Made by a program: the position numbers and the translations under genes | In this document: piece after piece, positions 24,782-32,277 of the stretch | Layout: each line of letters begins with the position of its first letter | Numbering within the stretch: position 1 is the first letter of the stretch | The notes under the pieces: generated by a model | The model's database searches: none | The model's input: the letters and a program-made list of their open reading frames with translations, nothing else | What the model was told of the DNA's origin: nothing | Origin: an uncultured Clostridia bacterium | Lineage (GTDB): Bacteria > Bacillota > Clostridia > TANB77 > CAG-508 | DNA length: 35,566 nt | Direction of reading: 5' to 3' | Assembly: GCA_944387395.1 (NCBI GenBank) | Contig: CALXEU010000037.1 | Span: 1 to 35,566, forward strand

Positions 24782-25090
24782 TTAAATTTTTCCTCCTTCC
24801 CTCATTTCGATTGCTCCGAAAGGACAAGCTTTACTACAAATACCACAACCCTTGCAGTAGTCATAGTTAAAATCTTCTCTATTTAGAGTTTCTTTGTTAA
24901 CAGGAATTGCGTCATCTGGACAAACTGGAAAACATAAGCCACATTGTTTACACTTTTCTTCTATCCAAACTGGACACATGCTTCGCCAATCGCCAGTCTT
25001 AAATTCAACTGCATTTCCTGCTTGATAAATAGTTCCTCCTTTAGTAATCTCACTTGCAGGAGTAGATTTATCTATATGCATTTTAGCCAT
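24782..25090 (-). CDS. porD: 2-oxoacid (pyruvate):ferredoxin oxidoreductase, delta (2[4Fe-4S]) subunit
   Basis: A 102-aa ferredoxin-like subunit that passes electrons from the proximal cluster to external ferredoxin. Two C-x2-C-x2-C-x3-C-P motifs: EKCKQCGLCFPVCP (about 46-59) and YCKGCGICSKACP (about 78-90). The N-terminal 45 residues (KGGTIYQAGNAVEFKTGDWR) are typical of PorD, where they wrap the core. ATG 25090 has AGGAAAGGAA upstream. Gene order gamma-delta-alpha-beta matches the four-subunit POR operons of thermophiles and some clostridia, not the single-chain PFOR common in Clostridium. Confidence 0.93.
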   Translation of the reverse strand: MAKMHIDKSTPASEITKGGTIYQAGNAVEFKTGDWRSMCPVWIEEKCKQCGLCFPVCPDDAIPVNKETLNREDFNYDYCKGCGICSKACPFGAIEMREGGKI

Positions 25091-25159
25091 ATTTATTCAT
25101 TCCTTTCCTTGAAGGCTAAAAGATATTTTGAATTTATAACCTTCAATTAAAATAAATTT

Positions 25160-25741
25160 TTATTGAATTTTTTTAATATTATGTAGAGCCATTTCTATAG
25201 CTTTCATATTTCCATCAATGACTTCTGGTTTCTTTGCAAATTTATGCTTAAAAGAACCTTCCATGTCATTTAAAAAATCTTGATCATCCATAATATTTGC
25301 TACCTTAACAATTGCAGCAAGCATTGGAGTATTAGGAAAATACTTTCCTAAAGCCTCTAAAGAAATCTTGCGAGCATCAATAGTATAAATTCCGCCAGTA
25401 TATCCCTTTAATACACTTTTTAAGTAATCCTCATCTTTTAAAGTATTTATAATAATTGCACCTGAATTTTTAAGGCCTGATGTTACATCAACTGTCTCAA
25501 GAAGAGTATCATCAACTACTACAACATAATCAGGTTCATAAATATTGCTATGAATAACAATTGGATTATTGCTAATACGATTATAAGCAGTAATTGGAGC
25601 ACCCATTCTTTCTGGACCATATTCAGGAAAACCTTGGATATATTTTCCAGTATTGAAAGCAGCATCTGCAAGCAAAAGTGAAGCTGTTTTTGCCCCTTGA
25701 CCGCCTCTGCCGTGCCATCTTATTTCTATTAAGTCTTTCAC
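25160..25741 (-). CDS. porC: 2-oxoacid (pyruvate):ferredoxin oxidoreductase, gamma subunit
   Basis: A 193-aa catalytic-domain subunit (PFOR domain III type). It opens with KDLIEIRWHGRGGQGAKTAS, the usual PorC N-terminus, followed by FPEYGPERMGAPI. An upstream in-frame start at 25786 would add 15 residues (MLFLTHFIKKGRNLL) that do not fit the family. GTG at 25741, 8 bases after AAGGTAGGA, is therefore chosen. First gene of the operon, transcribed from a near-perfect sigma-A promoter at 25819-25791. The 69-bp gap to porD contains only a ribosome binding site and a weak GAAGG/CCTTC inverted repeat. Confidence 0.92.
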   Translation of the reverse strand: MKDLIEIRWHGRGGQGAKTASLLLADAAFNTGKYIQGFPEYGPERMGAPITAYNRISNNPIVIHSNIYEPDYVVVVDDTLLETVDVTSGLKNSGAIIINTLKDEDYLKSVLKGYTGGIYTIDARKISLEALGKYFPNTPMLAAIVKVANIMDDQDFLNDMEGSFKHKFAKKPEVIDGNMKAIEMALHNIKKIQ

Positions 25742-25790
25742 TAATAAATTCCTACCTTTCTTTATAAAGTGCGTTAAAAATAACAACTAC

Positions 25791-25819
25791 AGTATATTCT
25801 TAAATTAAGGATATGTCAA
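25791..25819 (-). promoter_or_regulatory. Sigma-A promoter of the por operon
   Basis: On the minus strand: TTGACA (25819-25814), 17-bp spacer, TATACT (25796-25791). The -35 is perfect and the -10 matches 5 of 6. Confidence 0.88.
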
Positions 25820-25924
25820 GAAAATTTAAATATAAAAAAACGAGTAAATAATACTTAAATTTAGAAATAAATCTATTTAAAAATAATATTATTATTAATG
25901 TCGAAAAATGTAATACGATTTTAG

Positions 25925-25952
25925 TTGAAAATTATAAGAAAGTATGTATAAT
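25925..25952 (+). promoter_or_regulatory. Promoter for the sortase/surface-protein locus
   Basis: TTGAAA (25925-25930), 16-bp spacer, TATAAT (25947-25952). It is the only good rightward promoter before the locus. Confidence 0.7.
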
Positions 25953-26088
25953 AAAAGTATTATATTTACAGAAATAGTTTCAAAATGGATTTTTTTATCA
26001 TAAAAGTTTTAATTCATAAAATTATTAATTCTTAAAATTCCAAAAGCTATTATAAAAATATAAAATTTGCTAAAAAGGAGGAAAAATT

Positions 26089-26740
26089 ATTAAGAAAAAT
26101 GCATTAAAAGGTGCAATTGTGTTTATAGTTAGTATCCAAATAGTGTTAATATTCTTTTTTATCATATTACCACAAATTAAAATTAAGTTTGCAAATAAAA
26201 ACGCAGAAAAAATAATAGTAGGAGATTTTATAGGTCAAAATTTTTTAGAAGAAAATATAATTGTAAACAATGAAAATTCAGAATTAAATAATAATTTAGA
26301 ACAAAATAGTAAAAAAATAAATAAACAATTAGTACGGGTTAGACGACTCTAACATCTTAGGATATTTAACAATACCAGATATTTTACTAGAAAAAGCTCC
26401 AATACAAGAAAGTACCGAACTTACAACTCTTTCGAAAGCAATAGGACATTTTACAAGTACAAGCATATATTCAGGAAATGTTGGACTTGCTTCACACAAT
26501 TCAGGAGGTCAAGGAGATTATTTTAAAAACTTAAAAAATATCAAAATTGGTAGCAAAATTTATTATCAAACACAATATGGAAACAAAAGATATATTGTAA
26601 CTTTCAAACAAATTATTTCTCAAAATGATTTTACATATCTAAAAGAAACCCAAGATAATAGAATTACATTAATTACTTGCGTAAAAGGACAAAAAGACAA
26701 AAGACTATGTATTCAAGCGTTAGAAAATGAGCAGACATAA
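26089..26740 (+). pseudogene. Sortase, frameshifted and without a standard start codon
   Basis: Two frames together make one sortase. Frame 1 has a membrane segment (about 26107-26170, IVFIVSIQIVLIFFFIILP) and a linker and ends at TAA 26350-26352. Frame 2 continues with GLDDSNILGYLTIPDI, GLASHNSGG (catalytic His) and RITLITCVKGQ...KRL (catalytic Cys and Arg), ending at TAA 26738-26740. A +1 shift is needed between about 26333 and 26349; removing one G of GGG at 26335-26337 would restore the frame. The AAGGAGG at 26075-26081 points at ATT 26089, not at ATG, so the normal start also seems lost; GTG 26119 is the first usual start and would cut into the membrane segment. A CTC-TAA-C at the junction resembles the RF2 frameshift site, so programmed shifting or a sequencing error remain possible. 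Confidence 0.8.
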
Positions 26741-26776
26741 AATAAATTTTAAATATTACAAAATAGGAGGAATTTT

Positions 26777-29700
26777 ATGAATTTAAAAAAGATTATATCA
26801 GTTTTAATTCTAATAATAACTTTGTTTTCAAACATATCGCCAGTAATGGCAGTAACTTTTGAAGAAGGAAAAACTATAAAATTACAAAAAGATCACGATT
26901 GCATTTCGTTATTAAAAATTAAAGGTCAAGACATTTTAAAAGGAGTAACGTATGTAATGTATTACAACAGTGAAACAAACGAAAAGCAGCCAGCATTTTG
27001 TGTAGAACCAGAAAAGGAAGGTATTGGCACGGGAGCAGGGGATAGCTACGATGTAACATTAAGTATGCTAGAAGATGAAGCACTGTGGAGAATTCTTTTC
27101 AAAGGTTATATGGGAAGCAAATATGAAAAGTGGGGATTAGAAACAGATGACGATTTATATTATGCTACAAAAACAGCAGTACATTGTTTAGTTCAAAATA
27201 TATCTCCGGTTGATAAATACGAAATCCCAAATAGAGTAGGATGGGGAGAGAATATAAGTTTAGAAGATGTTCAAAGAAGAGGTAAGAAAGTTTTAGAAGT
27301 AGCACAAGAATTATATGAATATGGATTAAATGGTAACGAGAAATACATGGAGCCTGAAGTTTCTATAAACAAAAATGGAGAGATAATAAATGAGACGATA
27401 AATGGAAAAAAATATTTAGTTCAAAAGTATTTAATATCTGGAAATAGAGAAATATCAACTTATAACATTTCCATAGAAAACTTTCCAGATGGAACAAAAA
27501 TATTTAATAATAAAAATGAAGAAGTTAATAAAACAAATGAACATAGCTTTAAAATAGCTGTGCCTGAAGAAAAAATAACATTAAATATCGAAGGAAAAAT
27601 TAACATAACAGATGTAAAGATAAAATCATATCCTGTATTTTATGCAAGAGCATATGACGAAAATAAACAAGACTATATTACTTATGCTTCTGTTTATGAT
27701 GAAGTTAGTACAAGTACAACATTAAATATAAATGCTTATAGGTCAGGATTAAAAATATATAAAATAGATGAAGAAACCGGGAAAAAACTTTCTGGTGTGG
27801 TCTTTAATGTAAAATATACAGATACAAACGAAAATATCGGAAATTTCACAACAGATGAACAAGGGAAAATAGAGATAAATGGATTAAGACAAGGTAATAT
27901 AACAGTAACAGAAATTAAAACCAAAGACCAATACATACTAAAAACAGAACCAATAAATGTAGCTTTAAAATATAATGAAATAAAAGAAATAACTGTAGAA
28001 AATAGTACTAAAAAGGGACAAATAAAAGTAATAAAAATAGATGCAGAGGATAAAGAAATAAAAATCCCAGGTGTTGAATTTACTTTGTATAATTCTGATA
28101 AAGAAGAAATAGGAAAATATGTAACTGATGAAAATGGAGAGATAAAAATAGAAAATCTAAAGGTAGGGACATATTACTTAAAAGAAAGTAAAGAAAATGC
28201 TAAATATTGTCCTTTAGAGGAAGAAATAAAAGTAGAGGTAAAGTGGAATGAGACAACTGAAAAAATTATAGAAAACGAAAAGAAAAAAGGACAAGTAAAA
28301 GTAATAAAGATAGATGAAGATTATAATGAGATAAAACTAGAAGGAGTAAAATTTGAGGTAATAGATTCAAATGAAAAAGTGGTAGAAACATTAGTTACAG
28401 ATAAAAATGGAGAGGCAACCACCTCTATGTTACCAATAGGAAAATATAGGATTAGAGAAATTTCTACACAAGAAAATTACATATTAGACGAGAAGAACAT
28501 AACTGTTGAAATAAAATGGAATGAAGTAACAGAGCAAGTTGTAACCAATAAACACAAAGTGGGAAATTTAAAAATATATAAGGTAGATGCTGATAATCAT
28601 AAAATTGCCTTAGGAGGAATTGTATTTGATTTATATAGTGAAGAATTTGAAAAAGTAGTAGGAACCTATATTACAGATAGCAATGGAGAAATTAATATAG
28701 AAAACTTAAGAACCGGAAATTATAAGCTAATAGAAAAACAGACCAATGAATGGTATGATTTAGGAAATAGCGTAGATATAAAGATAGAGTGGGATACTAC
28801 AATAAATGAAATTATAGAAAATGAGTTAAAAAAAGGAAGCATAAAAATAATAAAAGTTGACTCTGAAAATAATGAAATAAAAATTGCTGGAGCAATTTTT
28901 GAGGTACTAGACGATGAAGGAAGAGTATTAGAAACTATAACAACAAATGAAAGTGGAGAAGCAATAACATTAAAATACAGTGTAAGAGATTATGAATCGT
29001 TAACAATTAGAGAAGTAGCAACAAATCAAGATTATGTTTTAAATGACCAACCAATAACAATAAAACTACAAGCACACCAAATACAGGAAATTATAGTACC
29101 AAACAGCAAAAAGAAGGGAAGAATAAAAGTAATTAAAGTAGATTCAAAAAACAATGAAATAAAATTATCAGGTGTAAAGTTTGAAATATATAATAAAAAT
29201 AATGAATTAGTAGAAACATTAATAACAGATAAAAACGGTGAAGCAATTTCAAAGGAATTATTATGTAAAGATGAATACACTATAAAAGAAGTGGAGACAC
29301 AGGAATATTATATTTTAAATGAAGCTACACAAACCGTTACATTACAACAAGATGAAATAAAAGAAGTAATATTTGAAAACGAAGCGGTAGAAATAAAAGT
29401 AAAAATAGAAAAGGAGGGAGTGTTAGAAACAGAAGCCGGAAAAAATATAAGCTACGATTTTAAAAATATACGAAATAATTCAAATGTTTCACTAGACGAT
29501 TTTGTATGGACAGATATTTTACCAACAGATGCTATAAGAGCTGATAGACTACTAACAGGAACATGGAACGAAGATTTAACATATTCAGTATGGTATAAAA
29601 CTAACAAAAATGATTTTAAATGTATCAAAGAAGGTCTTAGTACACAAGTAAACAACGAAATAAAATTTAAAGAGTTACAATTAGATGAAGATGAATATAT

Positions 29701-29932
29701 AACAGAATATCAATTAAGATTTGGAACAGTAAAAGTAGGTTTCAGTGAGGTAGAAGCTCCAAAATTATATTGTGACGTATTAGAAAATCTAGATAACGGT
29801 TATAAATTTACAAACAAGACGAAAGTATCAGGAAGTTACAAAGAAAGAGATACAAGTGATGAAGACGAATGGACAACAATAGTTTATAACAAGGAACCAG
29901 AAAAAGAAGAATTACCAAGGACAGGATATTAA
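26777..29932 (+). CDS. Cna_B-repeat surface protein with thioester-like domain and truncated sorting signal
   Basis: A 1,051-aa exported protein with AGGAGG before ATG 26777. Signal peptide 1-25 (ends SPVMA). Thioester-domain-like region about 40-200 with Cys75 in PAFCVEP. The partner motif, usually T-Q-x-A-I-W, reads ATKTAVHC (130-137), so the bond-forming Gln is not seen. About 325-872: six Cna_B (SpaA-type) repeats of 90-93 aa. Each begins like KVIKID, has a central Glu strand (for example YRIREIS) and ends near Asn (for example IIENEKKKG), consistent with Lys-Asn isopeptide bonds. A distinct beta domain follows (about 872-1040), then EELPRTGY and stop. LPRTG is a sortase motif, but no hydrophobic segment or basic tail follows. 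Such proteins act as pilus backbones or adhesins. The neighbouring sortase is broken. Confidence 0.88.
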   Translation: MNLKKIISVLILIITLFSNISPVMAVTFEEGKTIKLQKDHDCISLLKIKGQDILKGVTYVMYYNSETNEKQPAFCVEPEKEGIGTGAGDSYDVTLSMLEDEALWRILFKGYMGSKYEKWGLETDDDLYYATKTAVHCLVQNISPVDKYEIPNRVGWGENISLEDVQRRGKKVLEVAQELYEYGLNGNEKYMEPEVSINKNGEIINETINGKKYLVQKYLISGNREISTYNISIENFPDGTKIFNNKNEEVNKTNEHSFKIAVPEEKITLNIEGKINITDVKIKSYPVFYARAYDENKQDYITYASVYDEVSTSTTLNINAYRSGLKIYKIDEETGKKLSGVVFNVKYTDTNENIGNFTTDEQGKIEINGLRQGNITVTEIKTKDQYILKTEPINVALKYNEIKEITVENSTKKGQIKVIKIDAEDKEIKIPGVEFTLYNSDKEEIGKYVTDENGEIKIENLKVGTYYLKESKENAKYCPLEEEIKVEVKWNETTEKIIENEKKKGQVKVIKIDEDYNEIKLEGVKFEVIDSNEKVVETLVTDKNGEATTSMLPIGKYRIREISTQENYILDEKNITVEIKWNEVTEQVVTNKHKVGNLKIYKVDADNHKIALGGIVFDLYSEEFEKVVGTYITDSNGEINIENLRTGNYKLIEKQTNEWYDLGNSVDIKIEWDTTINEIIENELKKGSIKIIKVDSENNEIKIAGAIFEVLDDEGRVLETITTNESGEAITLKYSVRDYESLTIREVATNQDYVLNDQPITIKLQAHQIQEIIVPNSKKKGRIKVIKVDSKNNEIKLSGVKFEIYNKNNELVETLITDKNGEAISKELLCKDEYTIKEVETQEYYILNEATQTVTLQQDEIKEVIFENEAVEIKVKIEKEGVLETEAGKNISYDFKNIRNNSNVSLDDFVWTDILPTDAIRADRLLTGTWNEDLTYSVWYKTNKNDFKCIKEGLSTQVNNEIKFKELQLDEDEYITEYQLRFGTVKVGFSEVEAPKLYCDVLENLDNGYKFTNKTKVSGSYKERDTSDEDEWTTIVYNKEPEKEELPRTGY
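27748..29392 (+). repeat. Six tandem Cna_B-coding repeats of about 270-280 bp
   Basis: Repeat starts lie near 27748, 28018, 28288, 28564, 28840 and 29119. The third and sixth are alike at the protein level (KLEGVKFEV / KLSGVKFEI, VETLVTDKNGEA / VETLITDKNGEA), suggesting duplication within the gene. Confidence 0.85.
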
Positions 29933-29939
29933 AATTTTA

Positions 29940-29968
29940 TTGAAATTGGATTATATTTATGGTAACAT
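29940..29968 (+). promoter_or_regulatory. Probable promoter for trmB
   Basis: TTGAAA (29940-29945), 17-bp spacer, TAACAT (29963-29968). No terminator is visible between the surface-protein gene and this site. Confidence 0.5.
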
Positions 29969-30036
29969 ATGAACCAAGGATTTATAGGAAAATAACCATA
30001 AAGCCAAAATATATTAAGTAAGGAAAAAAGAATAAA

Positions 30037-30711
30037 ATGAGAATACGTTACAAAAAATGGGCAAGACCAGAACTAGAATCAAGTAATTTTTATGAAGACA
30101 ATCCAGAAGAATACAAAGGAAAATGGAAATCAAAGTTTGAGAATGCAAATCCACTACATATAGAATTAGGGTGTGGCAAGGGAAGTTTTATATCAAAATT
30201 AGCTTCACAAAAACAAAATATAAATTACATTGCTATAGACTTAATAGATGCAATGCTAGGTCTAGCTAAAAGAAATATAGAAGAAACATATAAACAATTA
30301 AATTTAGAAATAAAAAATGTTATAATTACAAGATATGATATAGAAAGAATTTTAAATATATTCGATGAAACAGATAACATAGAAAGAATATATATAAATT
30401 TTTGTAATCCTTGGCCAAGAGGAAAACACCATAAAAAAAGATTAACTCATACAAAACAATTAGAAAAATATAGAAGCTTTTTAAAAGATGGAGGGAAGAT
30501 ATATTTTAAAACCGATGATGATACATTATTTACACAGAGTATATCATATTTTAGTCAGGCAGGTTTCCAAATAGAAAAAATAACACATGATTTAGCAAGT
30601 GAACAAGCATTTTGGAATGGAGAAGAAAATATTGAAACAGAACATGAAATAATGTTTAAGGAACAAGGAATAAAGATAAAGGCCCTAATTGCAAAAAAGA
30701 TTACCATATAA
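30037..30711 (+). CDS. trmB: tRNA (guanine-N7-)-methyltransferase
   Basis: A 224-aa TrmB-type Rossmann methyltransferase that makes m7G46 in the variable loop of tRNAs using S-adenosylmethionine. Motifs: the N-terminal RIRYKKWARPEL, the SAM-binding loop IELGCGKGSFI, an acidic strand end YIAIDL, the catalytic-region NFCNPWPRGKHHKKRLTH (family: NFSDPWPKKRHxKRRLT), and GGKIYFKTDD. The usual SDPWP is CNPWP here; Cys and Asn in place of Ser and Asp is an unusual change at a conserved position. Length is standard. ATG 30037 has AAGGAAAAAAG upstream. Confidence 0.94.
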   Translation: MRIRYKKWARPELESSNFYEDNPEEYKGKWKSKFENANPLHIELGCGKGSFISKLASQKQNINYIAIDLIDAMLGLAKRNIEETYKQLNLEIKNVIITRYDIERILNIFDETDNIERIYINFCNPWPRGKHHKKRLTHTKQLEKYRSFLKDGGKIYFKTDDDTLFTQSISYFSQAGFQIEKITHDLASEQAFWNGEENIETEHEIMFKEQGIKIKALIAKKITI

Positions 30712-30784
30712 ATAAAAATAAGATGTTAATACAAATTTAATAATAATTTAATACCCATAAATTGGACAAAATCCTTAATCTTAC

Positions 30785-30813
30785 TTGACTTTTTACTAAT
30801 TTGCGTATAAGAT
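30785..30813 (+). promoter_or_regulatory. Probable promoter for minD-minE-rodA-dusB
   Basis: TTGACT (30785-30790), 17-bp spacer, TAAGAT (30808-30813). It is the best candidate in the 155-bp gap before minD. Confidence 0.6.
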
Positions 30814-30866
30814 ATAAATGCATAAAAGTTTGTTAAAAAAAGTAAAAAATAAGAATGGAGGATTCT

Positions 30867-31658
30867 ATGGGAGAGGTTATAGTAATAACATCAGGAAAAG
30901 GTGGAGTAGGAAAAACAACTACAACAGCAAATCTTGGTTCAGCTCTAGCACTAAAAGGAAAAAAAGTAGTATTAGTAGATACTGACATAGGGCTAAGAAA
31001 CTTAGATGTTGTAATGGGACTAGAGAACAGAATAGTTTATGATATAATAGATGTTGTTGAAGAAAAATGCAAACTAAGACAAGCTCTAATTAAAGACAAA
31101 AGATTCGAACAATTATTCCTATTACCAGCTGCCCAAACTCGAGACAAAAGCGCAATAAACGAAGAACAAATGAAAGAACTAACTAACAAACTAAAAGAAG
31201 AATTTGATTATATTTTAATAGACTGTCCTGCAGGTATTGAACAAGGATTTAAAAATGCAATAGCTGGTGCAGATAGAGCAATAGTAGTTACAAATGCAGA
31301 AATATCTTCAATAAGGGATGCAGACAGAATTATAGGATTGCTAGAGGCCTCTGAAATAAAGAACCCCGAACTAATAGTAAACAGATTAAGACCTAATATG
31401 GTAAAAAAAGGTGAAATGATGGATGTCGATGATATTGTAGATTTATTATCAATAAACTTAATAGGAGTAGTACCTGATGATGAATTTATAATAACACAAA
31501 CAAATAAAGGAGAACCAGCAGTAGTAAATAAAAAAGCTCCATCAGGCAAAGCATATATGGAAATTGCTCAAAGAATACTTGGAGAAAACATAGATGTTAC
31601 AATACCAGGAAAAGATGAAGGCTTTTTTAGCAAAATAAAAAATATATTCAGAAAATAA
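30867..31658 (+). CDS. minD: Septum site-determining ATPase MinD
   Basis: A 263-aa ParA/MinD ATPase. ATG 30867 is chosen over the upstream in-frame ATG 30855 because GGAGG (30857-30861) lies between them and the family begins MGEVIVITSGKGGVGK. Deviant Walker A GKGGVGKTT with Lys11 and Lys16, switch I DTDIGLRNLD, Walker B-like YILIDCPAGIE, and a C-terminal amphipathic membrane-targeting helix (FFSKIKNIFRK). MinD with MinE sets the division site by controlling MinC. The minE gene follows after 16 bp. No minC is present in this window, which is unusual because minC normally precedes minD. Confidence 0.96.
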   Translation: MGEVIVITSGKGGVGKTTTTANLGSALALKGKKVVLVDTDIGLRNLDVVMGLENRIVYDIIDVVEEKCKLRQALIKDKRFEQLFLLPAAQTRDKSAINEEQMKELTNKLKEEFDYILIDCPAGIEQGFKNAIAGADRAIVVTNAEISSIRDADRIIGLLEASEIKNPELIVNRLRPNMVKKGEMMDVDDIVDLLSINLIGVVPDDEFIITQTNKGEPAVVNKKAPSGKAYMEIAQRILGENIDVTIPGKDEGFFSKIKNIFRK

Positions 31659-31674
31659 TCTATGGAGGAAAAGA

Positions 31675-32265
31675 ATGTTTGAAAATGTATTTGGCTTCTT
31701 TAAGAAGATTGGAAAAAAAGATAGACTAGAAGAAAAATCAAAAGATACTGCAAAAGAAAGACTACATTTAGTATTAATGCAAGATAGAGCAAATGTATCA
31801 GCAGATTTTCTAGATATGATGAGACAAGAAATAATAGAAGTTATAAAAAAGTATATAGATGTGGATGAAAGAGATATAGATGTTAGACTTACAAACAAGA
31901 CAAATGAAGATGGCACTACAGGAGCCCCAGCACTATATGCAAATATTCCAATTGCAGGAATAAAAGAAAATGTAAAACAAAAAGAACAGGAAACAAAAAA
32001 GCAAGATACAGAAGCTGAAGTAAGTAGCAAAATTGAAAATAATCAAGAAAGTATTAAAGAAGATACTGGTGATTTAGAAGAAAGCAAATGCAATAATGAA
32101 GATGGAGAAGTAGTAGAAGAAGAAAAAACAGAAAATCCAGAAAAAATAGAAGCCGATAACATAGAGAGTGATATTCAAATAGAAAATCAAGAAAAAGAAG
32201 AACAACAAGCAGAGAATAAAGAGCAGATAGAATCAAAAGAAAAAATAAAATCAAACAAAAAATAA
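31675..32265 (+). CDS. minE: MinE with a long charged C-terminal extension
   Basis: A 196-aa protein, about twice the usual MinE length of 85-95. Residues 1-96 are a normal MinE: membrane-targeting start MFENVFGFFKKI, the MinD-binding stretch AKERLHLVLMQDRANVS, and the dimer domain (EVIKKYIDVDERDIDVRL). Residues about 97-196 are low-complexity and rich in Glu, Lys, Gln and Asn (for example EVVEEEKTENPEKIEADN), with no hydrophobic segment, and are probably disordered. The extension is in the same frame and has the AT-rich codon use of its surroundings, so it is not a simple readthrough of a short spacer. MinE stimulates MinD ATPase and drives pole-to-pole or ring patterns. Whether the tail matters is unknown. 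Confidence 0.9.
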   Translation: MFENVFGFFKKIGKKDRLEEKSKDTAKERLHLVLMQDRANVSADFLDMMRQEIIEVIKKYIDVDERDIDVRLTNKTNEDGTTGAPALYANIPIAGIKENVKQKEQETKKQDTEAEVSSKIENNQESIKEDTGDLEESKCNNEDGEVVEEEKTENPEKIEADNIESDIQIENQEKEEQQAENKEQIESKEKIKSNKK

Positions 32266-32277
32266 GAGGTTTGACAA

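Larger units (their letters stand above)
25787..26088. other. Divergent intergenic region between porC and the sortase pseudogene
   Basis: About 300 bp without a gene. It holds the por promoter (25791-25819), a match to the Spo0A-box heptamer TGTCGAA at 25899-25905, the rightward promoter at 25925-25952, and AAGGAGG at 26075-26081. The rest is plain AT-rich sequence. Confidence 0.6.

Noticed and set aside
26119-26352. A separate 77-aa membrane protein ending at 26352
   Set aside because: The next frame continues directly into the sortase core without a start or ribosome binding site. Membrane anchor plus linker is the normal sortase N-terminus, so both parts belong to one broken gene.
27748-29392. 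CRISPR-like array
   Set aside because: The periodicity is about 270-280 bp and in frame. These are coding Cna_B domain repeats.
31542-32030. Minus-strand ORF of 162 codons over minD and minE
   Set aside because: It is antisense to two clear genes. The Ser/Phe-rich composition comes from reading Glu/Lys codons backwards.
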